DNA from: Bifidobacterium gallicum DSM 20093 = LMG 11596
GTDB lineage: Bacteria; Actinomycetota; Actinomycetes; Actinomycetales; Bifidobacteriaceae
Direction of reading: 5' to 3'
Assembly (NCBI RefSeq): GCF_000741205.1
Contig: NZ_JGYW01000004.1
Coordinates: 310,001 to 374,000 of the forward strand
DNA length: 64,000 bases
Below are positions 55,734 through 63,175 of this stretch, in pieces. The position numbers and the translations under genes are program-made. Under the pieces are notes generated by a model. That model saw only the letters and a program-made list of their open reading frames with translations, was not told where the DNA came from and ran no database searches. Position 1 is the stretch's first letter, and the number at the start of each line of letters is the position of its first letter.

Positions 55734-55859
55734 ACGCTGTGCCGTCCTTTCCTATGCAAGAGTCCTACGAGATATAAGCGAAATATCAGAAGAGCAACTG
55801 ATTTTTTGCTTGGTTGTCACCATAGGCTCATACATGGTCAACACCCATACCCAAGTCCA

Positions 55860-55865
55860 TATAAT
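55860..55865 (+). promoter_or_regulatory. Possible -10 element for the thiamine-binding protein gene
   Basis: A consensus TATAAT with only a weak -35 (GGTCAA, 18 bases upstream). It would give a leader of about 160 bases with no riboswitch in it. The other 250 bases between the leader peptide and this gene show nothing else. Confidence 0.4.
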
Positions 55866-56032
55866 GAGATTATTTATCATCCAATCGTGCGTTTTTGCCC
55901 CGTCAGACCTCACCAACATGCCTTTCCCCCACTGCCACATCTTACGAATCGTGGTGGTACGGGCGCTGTCAGCGGCCATTGCGGTAGCATGCGGAACTAC
56001 CCATATCGCATCTCAAGAAGAGGATGAACGCA

Positions 56033-56413
56033 GTGAGTGAACCAACAATCCAGGACCGCGTACCTGTCGACGAAACCGGCAAACCGTATCTGAACACCGT
56101 GGCGGCCGTGGCCATCGCACCGAGCGGCGTGGCCGACGAGCGTGACGGCGTGCGCGACGAACTCAGCGAATACGTGTCGCAAGCCATCGCCGTGATCCGC
56201 GAATCGGGACTGCCGAACGAGACGAACGCAATGTTCACGAACATTGAAGGCGACCTTGATGCCGTGCTGCAGGTCGTGCGTGACGCCACCGTCAAACTCG
56301 CCGAACAAGGCTACCGCACGGAAGTCAACCTCAAACTCGACATCCGCCCCGGCTACCGCGGCCAAATCAGCGCGAAGCAAGCGCTCGTCGACGACGTGCT
56401 CGCGCGCGAATAA
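56033..56413 (+). CDS. Thiamine-binding protein, YkoF/MTH1187 (DUF77) family
   Basis: 126 residues with the ferredoxin-like repeat of the DUF77 group: VAAVAIAPSGVADERDGVRD, a central TNAMFTNIEGDLDAVLQVV and VNLKLDIRPGYRGQI. Relatives bind thiamine or its HMP part and accompany the ThiXYZ uptake system. A GTG at 56033 is preferred because AAGAGGA lies eight bases before it; ATG 56024 abuts that site. It is separated from the ThiX/ThiY-type genes by an IS607 element, and from the nearest TPP riboswitch by metQ copy 2. Confidence 0.85.
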   Translation: MSEPTIQDRVPVDETGKPYLNTVAAVAIAPSGVADERDGVRDELSEYVSQAIAVIRESGLPNETNAMFTNIEGDLDAVLQVVRDATVKLAEQGYRTEVNLKLDIRPGYRGQISAKQALVDDVLARE

Positions 56414-56508
56414 CCGCGCCAAAGCTTCACGCGCATCCAAACACACCCTCACGTGCCGCAAGCAGCCCCCCGAAACACGCGGAAAGACTGTTTCGCTGTA
56501 ACTAAAAA

Positions 56509-56696
56509 TGTGGTCCATCATACCCATACGGGTACGGTGTCTATTTTTTAGAGTGTTACCGGTTCATTATGCCCGCTTTTGCAGCCATCTGGGATGGCGG
56601 GCTACTCGCGTTGGTGTGGCACTCCCTCGGTCGTTACTTTCCGTGTTACCCACGGTAGCGGCAAGTTTAGGGCCGTTCGGGGGCCTTCTTGTAGGT
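56509..56696 (-). ncRNA. Candidate omega/reRNA region at the tnpB 3' end
   Basis: TnpB proteins use a guide RNA transcribed from the 3' end of tnpB and the element end. This 188-base stretch directly behind the tnpB stop has no reading frame but has paired segments (GGCCCCCGAACGGCC; CCCGCCATC with GATGGC and GGGC nearby; ACCCGTATGGGT). The RNA is inferred from the family; its exact ends and guide cannot be set from one copy. Confidence 0.45.
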
Positions 56697-58133
56697 TCAG
56701 GCGATGATGGTGTAGTGTTCGGCGCGCGCCAAGTTGCGTGCGGCGTTCATGTCCCGGTCATGGTGCGTGCCGCATCGGGGACAATCCCATGCGCGGATGT
56801 TCAAGTTGCGTACCGCATGGTTCCGGTAGCCGCATTGGGAGCACAGTTGCGATGACGGGTACCATGGGGACACTTGACGCAGTTCAATACCATGCTCTTC
56901 GCATGCGGCGGCGAGCCGGGTGACGAACCTGCCGAGTTCCTGTGCGGACAGGGCACGGGCGAGGTGCCGGTTCGCCATCATATTCACGATGTTCAAGTGT
57001 TCAATCGTGATGAACCGTGGTTCTTGGCTCACCAGCTCATGAATGGTCTTGTCCATGTGGTCGTGGCGAATGCTGACGATGCGCTGCCATGTGCGCTCGA
57101 TGTCTCGCTGGTTTTTGATGATGTTCTTGCATTCACGCAGCGGGCGCGTGTAGGTGACGTGTTTGACTTGGCCTTTCTTGGGTCCTTCCGTGTAGTAGGT
57201 GCGGTGGGTGATGGCTTTGAGTTTGCGGCTCAATGCGCGTTGCTGCCGTTTGAGTTTCTTGTTGAGCCTGCGTATTTCCTTGGCATGGTTGATGTTCTCC
57301 ACGACCCTGCCGTCTGATGCGATGGCAAGGTTCTTGATGCCGAGGTCGATGCCGATTCCCTCGGATGGGTTCATGTTGGCAGTGTTTCGCGTAGGGTGCT
57401 GCGATTGCTTCGGTATGCATGACACGTAGCAGCGTCCGGCTACGCGGCTGACCGTCATCGAGGATATCGTGTGCTTGCCCACGGGAATGTACCCGTGTTC
57501 TTTCAACCGCACCCATCCCAAACCGGGCAGTTTGATGCGATGACGCTCCACTTCGACGCGCTCTACCAAGTAGATGCTGTCCTTCGTTTTGCCGCGCTTC
57601 TTGAAACGGGGATGCTCGGGTGGTTCTTTGCCGCGTTTCGCCAAGCGCTTCAGGTAGGCGGGGTTCTTGCGGTTCTCGAAGAACTTTCCGTAGGCCTTAT
57701 CTGCGTGCATGAACGCTTGTTTGATGCTCTTGGAATGCGCGGCAACCACCCATGGTTCATAATGCGGCAGTTGAGCGGCCTGCGTCAACGTGTCCAGCAG
57801 CAGTCGCGCAACGTCCGGGACCATGCGCGCGATATCCATGGCGGGCGAGCCTGAGCCTACCAGCAGTTCATCCAACAGCTGGGTTTGCGCCATGGTCGGT
57901 TTCACCGGTTTGCCCTCGGCTCTCTTGCACAGCAGTTTCGCCAACGAGAACCGCACGGAAAAGGCATACGCATTGCAATACCCATACGCGCCGTACCCGT
58001 CACGATGATGCTGGTACCGCGCATAGTTGAACGCAAGAAACTCGTTGTATGCCCACCGTGCGCTGCCAAACGCCCTCGTGAGAGCCGCTTGCTGGGCCGT
58101 GGTGGGGTGAAGCTCCGTTCTAAACGCTTTCAC
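56697..58133 (-). CDS. tnpB: RNA-guided endonuclease TnpB (IS607 family)
   Basis: About 478 residues. All three RuvC residues appear to be present: Asp in GIDLGIKNLAIAS, Glu in ITIEHLNIVNM and Asp in CGTHHDRDMNAARNL. The zinc finger (SQLCSQCGY and WDCPRCGTHHD) is intact, so the nuclease looks functional. In this family it cuts the empty donor site and helps the element persist. A GTG start at 58133 is supported by AGGAGG eight bases upstream and overlaps the tnpA end by 14 bases. Confidence 0.92.
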   Translation of the reverse strand: MKAFRTELHPTTAQQAALTRAFGSARWAYNEFLAFNYARYQHHRDGYGAYGYCNAYAFSVRFSLAKLLCKRAEGKPVKPTMAQTQLLDELLVGSGSPAMDIARMVPDVARLLLDTLTQAAQLPHYEPWVVAAHSKSIKQAFMHADKAYGKFFENRKNPAYLKRLAKRGKEPPEHPRFKKRGKTKDSIYLVERVEVERHRIKLPGLGWVRLKEHGYIPVGKHTISSMTVSRVAGRCYVSCIPKQSQHPTRNTANMNPSEGIGIDLGIKNLAIASDGRVVENINHAKEIRRLNKKLKRQQRALSRKLKAITHRTYYTEGPKKGQVKHVTYTRPLRECKNIIKNQRDIERTWQRIVSIRHDHMDKTIHELVSQEPRFITIEHLNIVNMMANRHLARALSAQELGRFVTRLAAACEEHGIELRQVSPWYPSSQLCSQCGYRNHAVRNLNIRAWDCPRCGTHHDRDMNAARNLARAEHYTIIA

Positions 58134-58755
58134 TGCGCTCACCTCCTGTACTGGCCTCGCATGTGAGCTGCGGGTCATGTTCGACCTGCTTCTTGTATTT
58201 CCTCAACCCATATACGCGGCATGAGAACACGTGGATGATGGAAATGAGGTCTTCTACGAGTTCCTGCTGTGGGCTGGTGTCGGGATTGTTCACCACGACA
58301 ATCTCACACCCATACCGGTTCGCCAGCTCCTCGAACCAGTCGAACCCGAACCGGACGAACCGGTCTTTGAACGTGATGTACACGGTTTCGACCTGACCTT
58401 GCAGTATGAGGTCGAAGATGAGGTGGTTCCAGTTCTTGCGTTTGTAGTTCAAACCGCTGCCAACGTCGGTGAACACGTCGTCGAGTATCACGCCTTTCGC
58501 GTTCACGTAGTCGCGCAAGAACGCGACCTGCGATGCGAGGTCGCCTTTCTGCCCGGCCGAGGACACACGCGCGTAGGCGACGTGCAGTCGCTGGGGTTTT
58601 TGTATTTTCCCCAGATACGCGAGCACTTGCTCTTCAGTGTAGTAGCGGCGTCCCTGCGGGTTGCGCGCTGCGGGGAAGATACCCGCTTTGTCCCAACGTT
58701 GGAGGGTTTTCACGCTCACCCCGAGACGGGCCGCTACATCTTTAGGCTTCAACAT
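58120..58755 (-). CDS. tnpA: IS607-family serine recombinase TnpA
   Basis: 211 residues. An N-terminal MerR-like helix-turn-helix (MLKPKDVAARLGVSVKTLQR) is followed by a small serine-recombinase domain with the nucleophile Ser in YARVSSAGQKGDL and the conserved Arg in DRFVRFGFDWF. It moves the element through a circular intermediate with little target specificity. The length is normal, so it appears intact. The 272 bases between its start and the next gene carry no clear gene. Confidence 0.93.
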   Translation of the reverse strand: MLKPKDVAARLGVSVKTLQRWDKAGIFPAARNPQGRRYYTEEQVLAYLGKIQKPQRLHVAYARVSSAGQKGDLASQVAFLRDYVNAKGVILDDVFTDVGSGLNYKRKNWNHLIFDLILQGQVETVYITFKDRFVRFGFDWFEELANRYGCEIVVVNNPDTSPQQELVEDLISIIHVFSCRVYGLRKYKKQVEHDPQLTCEASTGGERSESV

Positions 58756-59027
58756 GACACCATAATAGATGAAATGACCACGAGTGTCAATTTAATTAAC
58801 AACAGATGATTGCTCTTTTGCGCAGCAATGTCAAAGCAATGCCACAGTACGCCCAGTAGCAGCCCTCACCAGCAACAGGTCCACACCTATGGCGTCGTAG
58901 ACCCGTTGCTTTACACTGAATGTGTTTTTGAGCTTTTCTGGCTGTGTGCACGGCAGACTCCTCACCTTGCTTCCAATGTGCCGCAGTCATGCGGCGCCGG
59001 CACGTTGGCGCAGAAAGTAAGGTGTAG

Positions 59028-59828
59028 ATGGCTAAGGCTACCTGCGCACGGCATGACTCCTGGTGGCGCCGCCACCTACCCACAATGATCACGGTCGCAC
59101 TGCTGCTCGTAGTATGGCAAGTCTGGGTCAGCCTCGCACATGTGTCCGAAACGATGATTTCCTCGCCCGTGCAGATCGTGCAAGCCATCGTCACAAGCTG
59201 GCCTACGTTATGGCCGGCCACATGGGTCACACTCTATGAGGGCGTAATCGGATTCCTGCTCGCTTGCGCGCTGGGCGTGTTGCTCGGCATCGGCATCCAT
59301 TGCTCGCGCACGGCCTACGCGGCGTTGTTCCCGCTACTGGCTGCGGCCCAAACGTTGCCGCTGATCTCGATTGCCCCGCTGTTTTTGATCTGGTTCGGGT
59401 TTGAGCCGATCGGCAAGATCGTGCTCGTCGCGATTTTCGCGCTGTTCCCGATCGCCGTGCAAACGATGCGCGGGTTGCAGGCCGTGCCGCAGTTTTATGA
59501 CGACGTGGCCATGACGTGCGGCGCGTCACGTTCCTGGACGCTGTTCCATGTGGACTTGCGTGTGGCTGCCCGCCAGATTTTCGGCGGCATGCGCGTGTCC
59601 GGCGCCTACGTGTTCGCCACGGCAGCGACAGCTGAATATTTGGGTGCGCGCCAAGGCTTGGGCATCTGGCTGCAGGCCGCGTACAACTCGTTCCGTACGC
59701 CACTGATTTTCGCGGCCACTGTGGTCATCATCATCATGACGGCCCTACTGCTCAGCTGCGTGCATCTTGCTGAACGTTGCCTTATTGGTACTCCCGCTGA
59801 CGACGCCGATCCCGACGCCGACGAATAA
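59028..59828 (+). CDS. thiX: ThiX-like ABC transporter permease (thiamine precursor uptake)
   Basis: 266 residues with about six membrane helices of the SsuC/TauC/ThiX class. The EAA loop is DDVAMTCGASRSWTLFHVDL and the segment GAYVFATAATAEYLGARQGLG precedes the last helices. Substrate is inferred from the adjoining ThiY-like binding protein and the thiamine-binding protein gene beyond the IS element. The matching ATPase gene (ThiZ) is not found here. The start is coupled to an AAGGTG site five bases upstream. Confidence 0.85.
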   Translation: MAKATCARHDSWWRRHLPTMITVALLLVVWQVWVSLAHVSETMISSPVQIVQAIVTSWPTLWPATWVTLYEGVIGFLLACALGVLLGIGIHCSRTAYAALFPLLAAAQTLPLISIAPLFLIWFGFEPIGKIVLVAIFALFPIAVQTMRGLQAVPQFYDDVAMTCGASRSWTLFHVDLRVAARQIFGGMRVSGAYVFATAATAEYLGARQGLGIWLQAAYNSFRTPLIFAATVVIIIMTALLLSCVHLAERCLIGTPADDADPDADE

Positions 59829-59947
59829 TCCGCGCGTCACTGGCACGCATCCCTTCACGTGCCCCAGTTTTCCATGCCGGTCGCCTCGCACACGAACACT
59901 CCCCTACAACCCCCATATCACCCCCTTTTTTCAGGAAAGGATCACGA

Positions 59948-61021
59948 TTGACCCGCTCACTCCAACGCTCTTGGCGCATACTGATTGCACTGTTGGCCAC
60001 ACTTGCCGTAGCACTGCCATTGGCGGCATGCGGTGGGGGCGCATCGTCGGATACTGGCGCATTGCGCAAAGTCACGTTCATGCTTTCGTGGGCGGCCGAT
60101 ACGAACCATATTGGCGTGTATGTGGCCAAAAACAAGGGCTATTATCGTGACGCCGGCTTGGATGTGGACATTGTGGCCGTGGCCCAATCGGGTGCTGAAC
60201 AGGCCGTGAACAATGGTGTGGCTGATTTTGCATTGTCGAACCTGACGAATGTCAGCACGTTCGCCGTCAAGGGCGCCCATATCAAACAAGTCATGCAAGT
60301 GCAACAAAAGACAAGCGCGATCTGGTGTGCGTTGGCATCAAACAAGACCATCACACGCCCCAAGGATCTCGATGGCAAAACGTTCGCGACGTTCGGTTCG
60401 AACGAATCCGACGCCGTCGTGCGCCGCATGATCCAAACCGATGGCGGCAAAGGCGACTTCGACAAAGTGACCGTGGGTACCTCAACATTCCAGACGTTGG
60501 AAAGCGGCCGCGCTGATTTCGGCGGTTTCTACGAGACTTGGGAAGGCGTGGAAGCCAAGATGCATGGTCCTGCATTGACATGCTTCACCGAGCCGGATTA
60601 TGGTGTGCCCGGCAACGCCGATTCGATTGGCATCATCACCTCCGACAAGCTCATTGACACCGATCCCGAACTCGTCAAGACATTTGTGCAAGCCACGCAA
60701 CGCGGATATGAATACGCCTATGACCATGGTGGCGAAGCCGCGTCAATCTTGGTCAAGGAAGCGCCGGAAGCCAATTTGGAAGAGGATTTTGTCAAGGAAT
60801 CGATGAACGTCATCATTGATGGCCAATATTGGGGCGACCGCAAGCAGATTGACGAAGGCACGCAAACGTTGGGCGCGATTGATTACGACGGTACGCAACA
60901 GTATTTCGACTTCCTCGCGCAGTCGGGCGCCTATACGGATTCCTATGGCAACGTAATCCATGATGCGCCACAGTCGAAAGACTTGGCCACTGATCGGTTC
61001 TTGAAGCAGGCGGCCAAATGA
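59948..61021 (+). CDS. thiY: ThiY-like substrate-binding lipoprotein (NMT1/THI5 fold)
   Basis: 357 residues. Signal peptide with lipobox LPLAAC (Cys 28). The NMT1/THI5-like domain shows FMLSWAADTNHIGVYVAKNK, YYRDAGLDVDIV, SGAEQAVNNGVADFALSN and FGSNESDAVV. Relatives bind formyl-aminomethyl-pyrimidine or HMP for thiamine salvage. The TTG start is set by AGGAAAGGA. Its stop overlaps the next gene by four bases (ATGA). Product would feed HMP to ThiD encoded 15 kb away. Confidence 0.88.
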   Translation: MTRSLQRSWRILIALLATLAVALPLAACGGGASSDTGALRKVTFMLSWAADTNHIGVYVAKNKGYYRDAGLDVDIVAVAQSGAEQAVNNGVADFALSNLTNVSTFAVKGAHIKQVMQVQQKTSAIWCALASNKTITRPKDLDGKTFATFGSNESDAVVRRMIQTDGGKGDFDKVTVGTSTFQTLESGRADFGGFYETWEGVEAKMHGPALTCFTEPDYGVPGNADSIGIITSDKLIDTDPELVKTFVQATQRGYEYAYDHGGEAASILVKEAPEANLEEDFVKESMNVIIDGQYWGDRKQIDEGTQTLGAIDYDGTQQYFDFLAQSGAYTDSYGNVIHDAPQSKDLATDRFLKQAAK

Positions 61022-62217
61022 GTACACGCAAACTCGTGCTCAGCGTCGATACAGGCATTGACGATGCGTTGGCACTGGCTGCATTGCTTGGCCGTGACGA
61101 TCTGGAAATTGTAGGCATCAGTTGCACCTATGGCAATGTATTGGCCGAACATGCGCTACGCAATACGCAAGCATTGCTCGAGGTACTGCAGCCAGACCAC
61201 CAGCTGCCGATTGTGCTTGGCGCCACGCATCCATCCTGGGCCGCCACGTTCCTGGCTGACGCAGGATGCGCAATGTTCCATGGCCGCAACGGATTGGGTG
61301 ATGTGGACACGTGCGAGTACGGCGCACATACGGCCACTCCAGCCATTGCCTCATTGGACGATGAAGGCCGCATGCTGGCCCATACGCCACAAGGCATGCG
61401 GTATGTGGACCGTGACGAGTTGGCGGCATTGGCCGGCGTAGGCGTATCGATTGGCGGCTATGCGCCGTCAGACCGTCACGCGGTGCTGGCCGACGGTGCG
61501 ACGCTTGATGCGGCAACCACAGCAATCAACATGAACACAACGGTGGAGGCCCCCGCGCAACGCACGGCTGGCAGTGAACTGATTGCGCATGCCGTGCGCA
61601 CGTGGGGACCGGACGTGACTGTGCTGGCCACGGGGCCGCTGACGGACGTGGACACGGTGCTGCGGCTCGAACCCGACCTTGCCGAGCGCATGAACATCGT
61701 GTGGATGGGCGGCGCGCTGACCGTACCCGGCAACTGTTACGACCTCGTCAGCGAAACGAACAGCATTCAAGATCCGGAAGCGGCCAACCGTGTCTGCATG
61801 AGCGGCGCGCAACTGAGCGTGGTCGGTCTGGATGTGACGCACCGCTGCCTGATGGGCGAGACGATACCGCAACGTTGGAGTGCAACGGGCACGGCCGCCG
61901 GGATGCTGCTTGCGCGGCTGGCCGAGTTTTCAATCCGTGCGAACCGCGCCAGTGATGCGATGTTTGCGGCGGGCATGCCGTTGCACGATCCGCTGGCCGC
62001 TCTCGTGGCCGTGGAACCCGATCTTGTGGACCTATGGACGTTACCGTTGGGCGTGCAAACGCACACGGGCGATTGGACGGGTGTACGCGGCCGCACTGTC
62101 GTGGACAACGCACGGCTCAACGCACCCAAAGCTCCTCACGTGCGCATGGCCGTCAACGTGCATGCGCAACGATCCCTGGACCAGTTCGACTTGGACGTCA
62201 ACCGACTGCTGAAGTGA
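61018..62217 (+). CDS. Nucleoside hydrolase coupled to the thiamine uptake genes
   Basis: 399 residues; typical family members have about 310-330. The calcium site is VDTGIDDALAL (canonical DxDPGxDD, with the first Asp replaced), Asn in YGNV, and the C-terminal HD in MPLHDPLAAL; these ligands are kept, so activity is plausible. Extra residues fall roughly at 85-170 (a loop that includes GRMLAHTPQGMRYVDRD). It starts within the thiY stop (ATGA). Family members release base from ribonucleosides; coupling to ThiXY suggests a role in cleaving a riboside of a pyrimidine precursor, which is inference. Confidence 0.88.
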   Translation: MSTRKLVLSVDTGIDDALALAALLGRDDLEIVGISCTYGNVLAEHALRNTQALLEVLQPDHQLPIVLGATHPSWAATFLADAGCAMFHGRNGLGDVDTCEYGAHTATPAIASLDDEGRMLAHTPQGMRYVDRDELAALAGVGVSIGGYAPSDRHAVLADGATLDAATTAINMNTTVEAPAQRTAGSELIAHAVRTWGPDVTVLATGPLTDVDTVLRLEPDLAERMNIVWMGGALTVPGNCYDLVSETNSIQDPEAANRVCMSGAQLSVVGLDVTHRCLMGETIPQRWSATGTAAGMLLARLAEFSIRANRASDAMFAAGMPLHDPLAALVAVEPDLVDLWTLPLGVQTHTGDWTGVRGRTVVDNARLNAPKAPHVRMAVNVHAQRSLDQFDLDVNRLLK

Positions 62218-62223
62218 GGTTGC

Positions 62224-63096
62224 TCAGCAACCGCGCACGTTGTAATCGGCGCTCAGCAAGTTCATGGCCTTGAATAATTTGTAGGCATAAATAAACGGGC
62301 CGACGAGGATGAAAGAGCCGAGGACTCCCCATAGCCAATAGGTGGAGGCGCCGAACGAGTAGCCGATGCGGCGGCGGCGCAATTCGTCGCCCACACGAGT
62401 GCACATCTTATGGTTCCATACCAATCCCAATATGCCGAGGGTCAATATATTGAGCGTCTGCATCAACCAATATTGCATCGTTTTACGATTGTCATATTTT
62501 GAAGCAAGCGTGTTGATGTCAACGGAGACGTTGTTGAACATGTACTGGGCGTAAATGGTGAACGTAACCATGGAAAGCAGTATGTAGGCGAGCAAACTGC
62601 GTGACGTGTCCAGCTGCGCGGCAGGAGGCAGCGGGCTTGCGGCCGGCGTCATACGGCCGTTGGACCCCACGGAACCGGGGTTCGCAGCCGTGCCGTATTG
62701 GGGTATGGCCACGGGTTGTTTACGCGCGACAATCGGCACGGGTACTGCCGGCTGTTCTTCGCCGAATGATGCGTGGCCGGTTGCCGATGCGGATGCGGCT
62801 TGTGATTCCTGCACATCCGTTGTGGCTTGGGGCGCGGGAGCGGGAGCCGGCGCCGCTGCAGGAGCCGCAGGGGCCGCAGTAGCGAACGCTTCTGTTGGAG
62901 CATCAGCAAGCGGCGGCATGGGTGTGGTCAGTGGCGCTGGAGGCGCCTGAGAGGGCTGGGGTGCTTGCGGCGCGGGCGGCGCGACGGCGATCATAGCCTC
63001 AGTGGGCTGCATGCTGTCGATGACCAGCGCAACGCCGCAGGTCTCGCAGAAACGGTCGGTATCGGGGTAGGTTTTCCCGCAATTCGGGCAAAGCAT
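62224..63096 (-). CDS. Zinc-ribbon membrane protein with DUF4234 domain
   Basis: 290 residues. The N-terminus has a zinc ribbon (MLCPNCGKTYPDTDRFCETCG), followed by a long Pro/Ala-rich linker (about 30-160) and a C-terminal DUF4234 domain with three or four hydrophobic spans (SLLAYILLSMVTFTIYAQYM, TLGILGLVWNHKM, WLWGVLGSFILVGPFIYAYK). RDE-like signature is GDELRRRRIGYSFGAS. The family is found in many Gram-positives and its function is not known. AAGGAG precedes ATG 63096. The next gene upstream has the same zinc-ribbon plus membrane design. Confidence 0.82.
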   Translation of the reverse strand: MLCPNCGKTYPDTDRFCETCGVALVIDSMQPTEAMIAVAPPAPQAPQPSQAPPAPLTTPMPPLADAPTEAFATAAPAAPAAAPAPAPAPQATTDVQESQAASASATGHASFGEEQPAVPVPIVARKQPVAIPQYGTAANPGSVGSNGRMTPAASPLPPAAQLDTSRSLLAYILLSMVTFTIYAQYMFNNVSVDINTLASKYDNRKTMQYWLMQTLNILTLGILGLVWNHKMCTRVGDELRRRRIGYSFGASTYWLWGVLGSFILVGPFIYAYKLFKAMNLLSADYNVRGC

Positions 63097-63175
63097 TTCG
63101 TTCTCCTTCATCAATACGTGGAGTTGTTCAGCATCGTCAGCCCACGTTGGCTGCAATGCCGATACAGTGGTTTGA

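Larger units (their letters stand above)
56510..58810 (-). mobile_element. IS607-family insertion sequence
   Basis: Two overlapping minus-strand genes, a MerR-headed serine recombinase (tnpA) and tnpB, form the standard IS607 pair. IS607 elements lack inverted repeats, so the ends are approximate: the left end probably lies near the small palindrome ACCCATACGGGT (about 56522) and the right end within the AT-rich stretch just past 58755. The element separates the thiamine-binding protein gene from the ThiX-like permease gene. Confidence 0.85.

Noticed and set aside
58810-59088. Plus-strand frame of 92 codons before the ThiX-like gene as a surviving ATPase fragment
   Set aside because: It overlaps thiX in another frame and shows none of the ATPase motifs (signature, Walker B, switch His).
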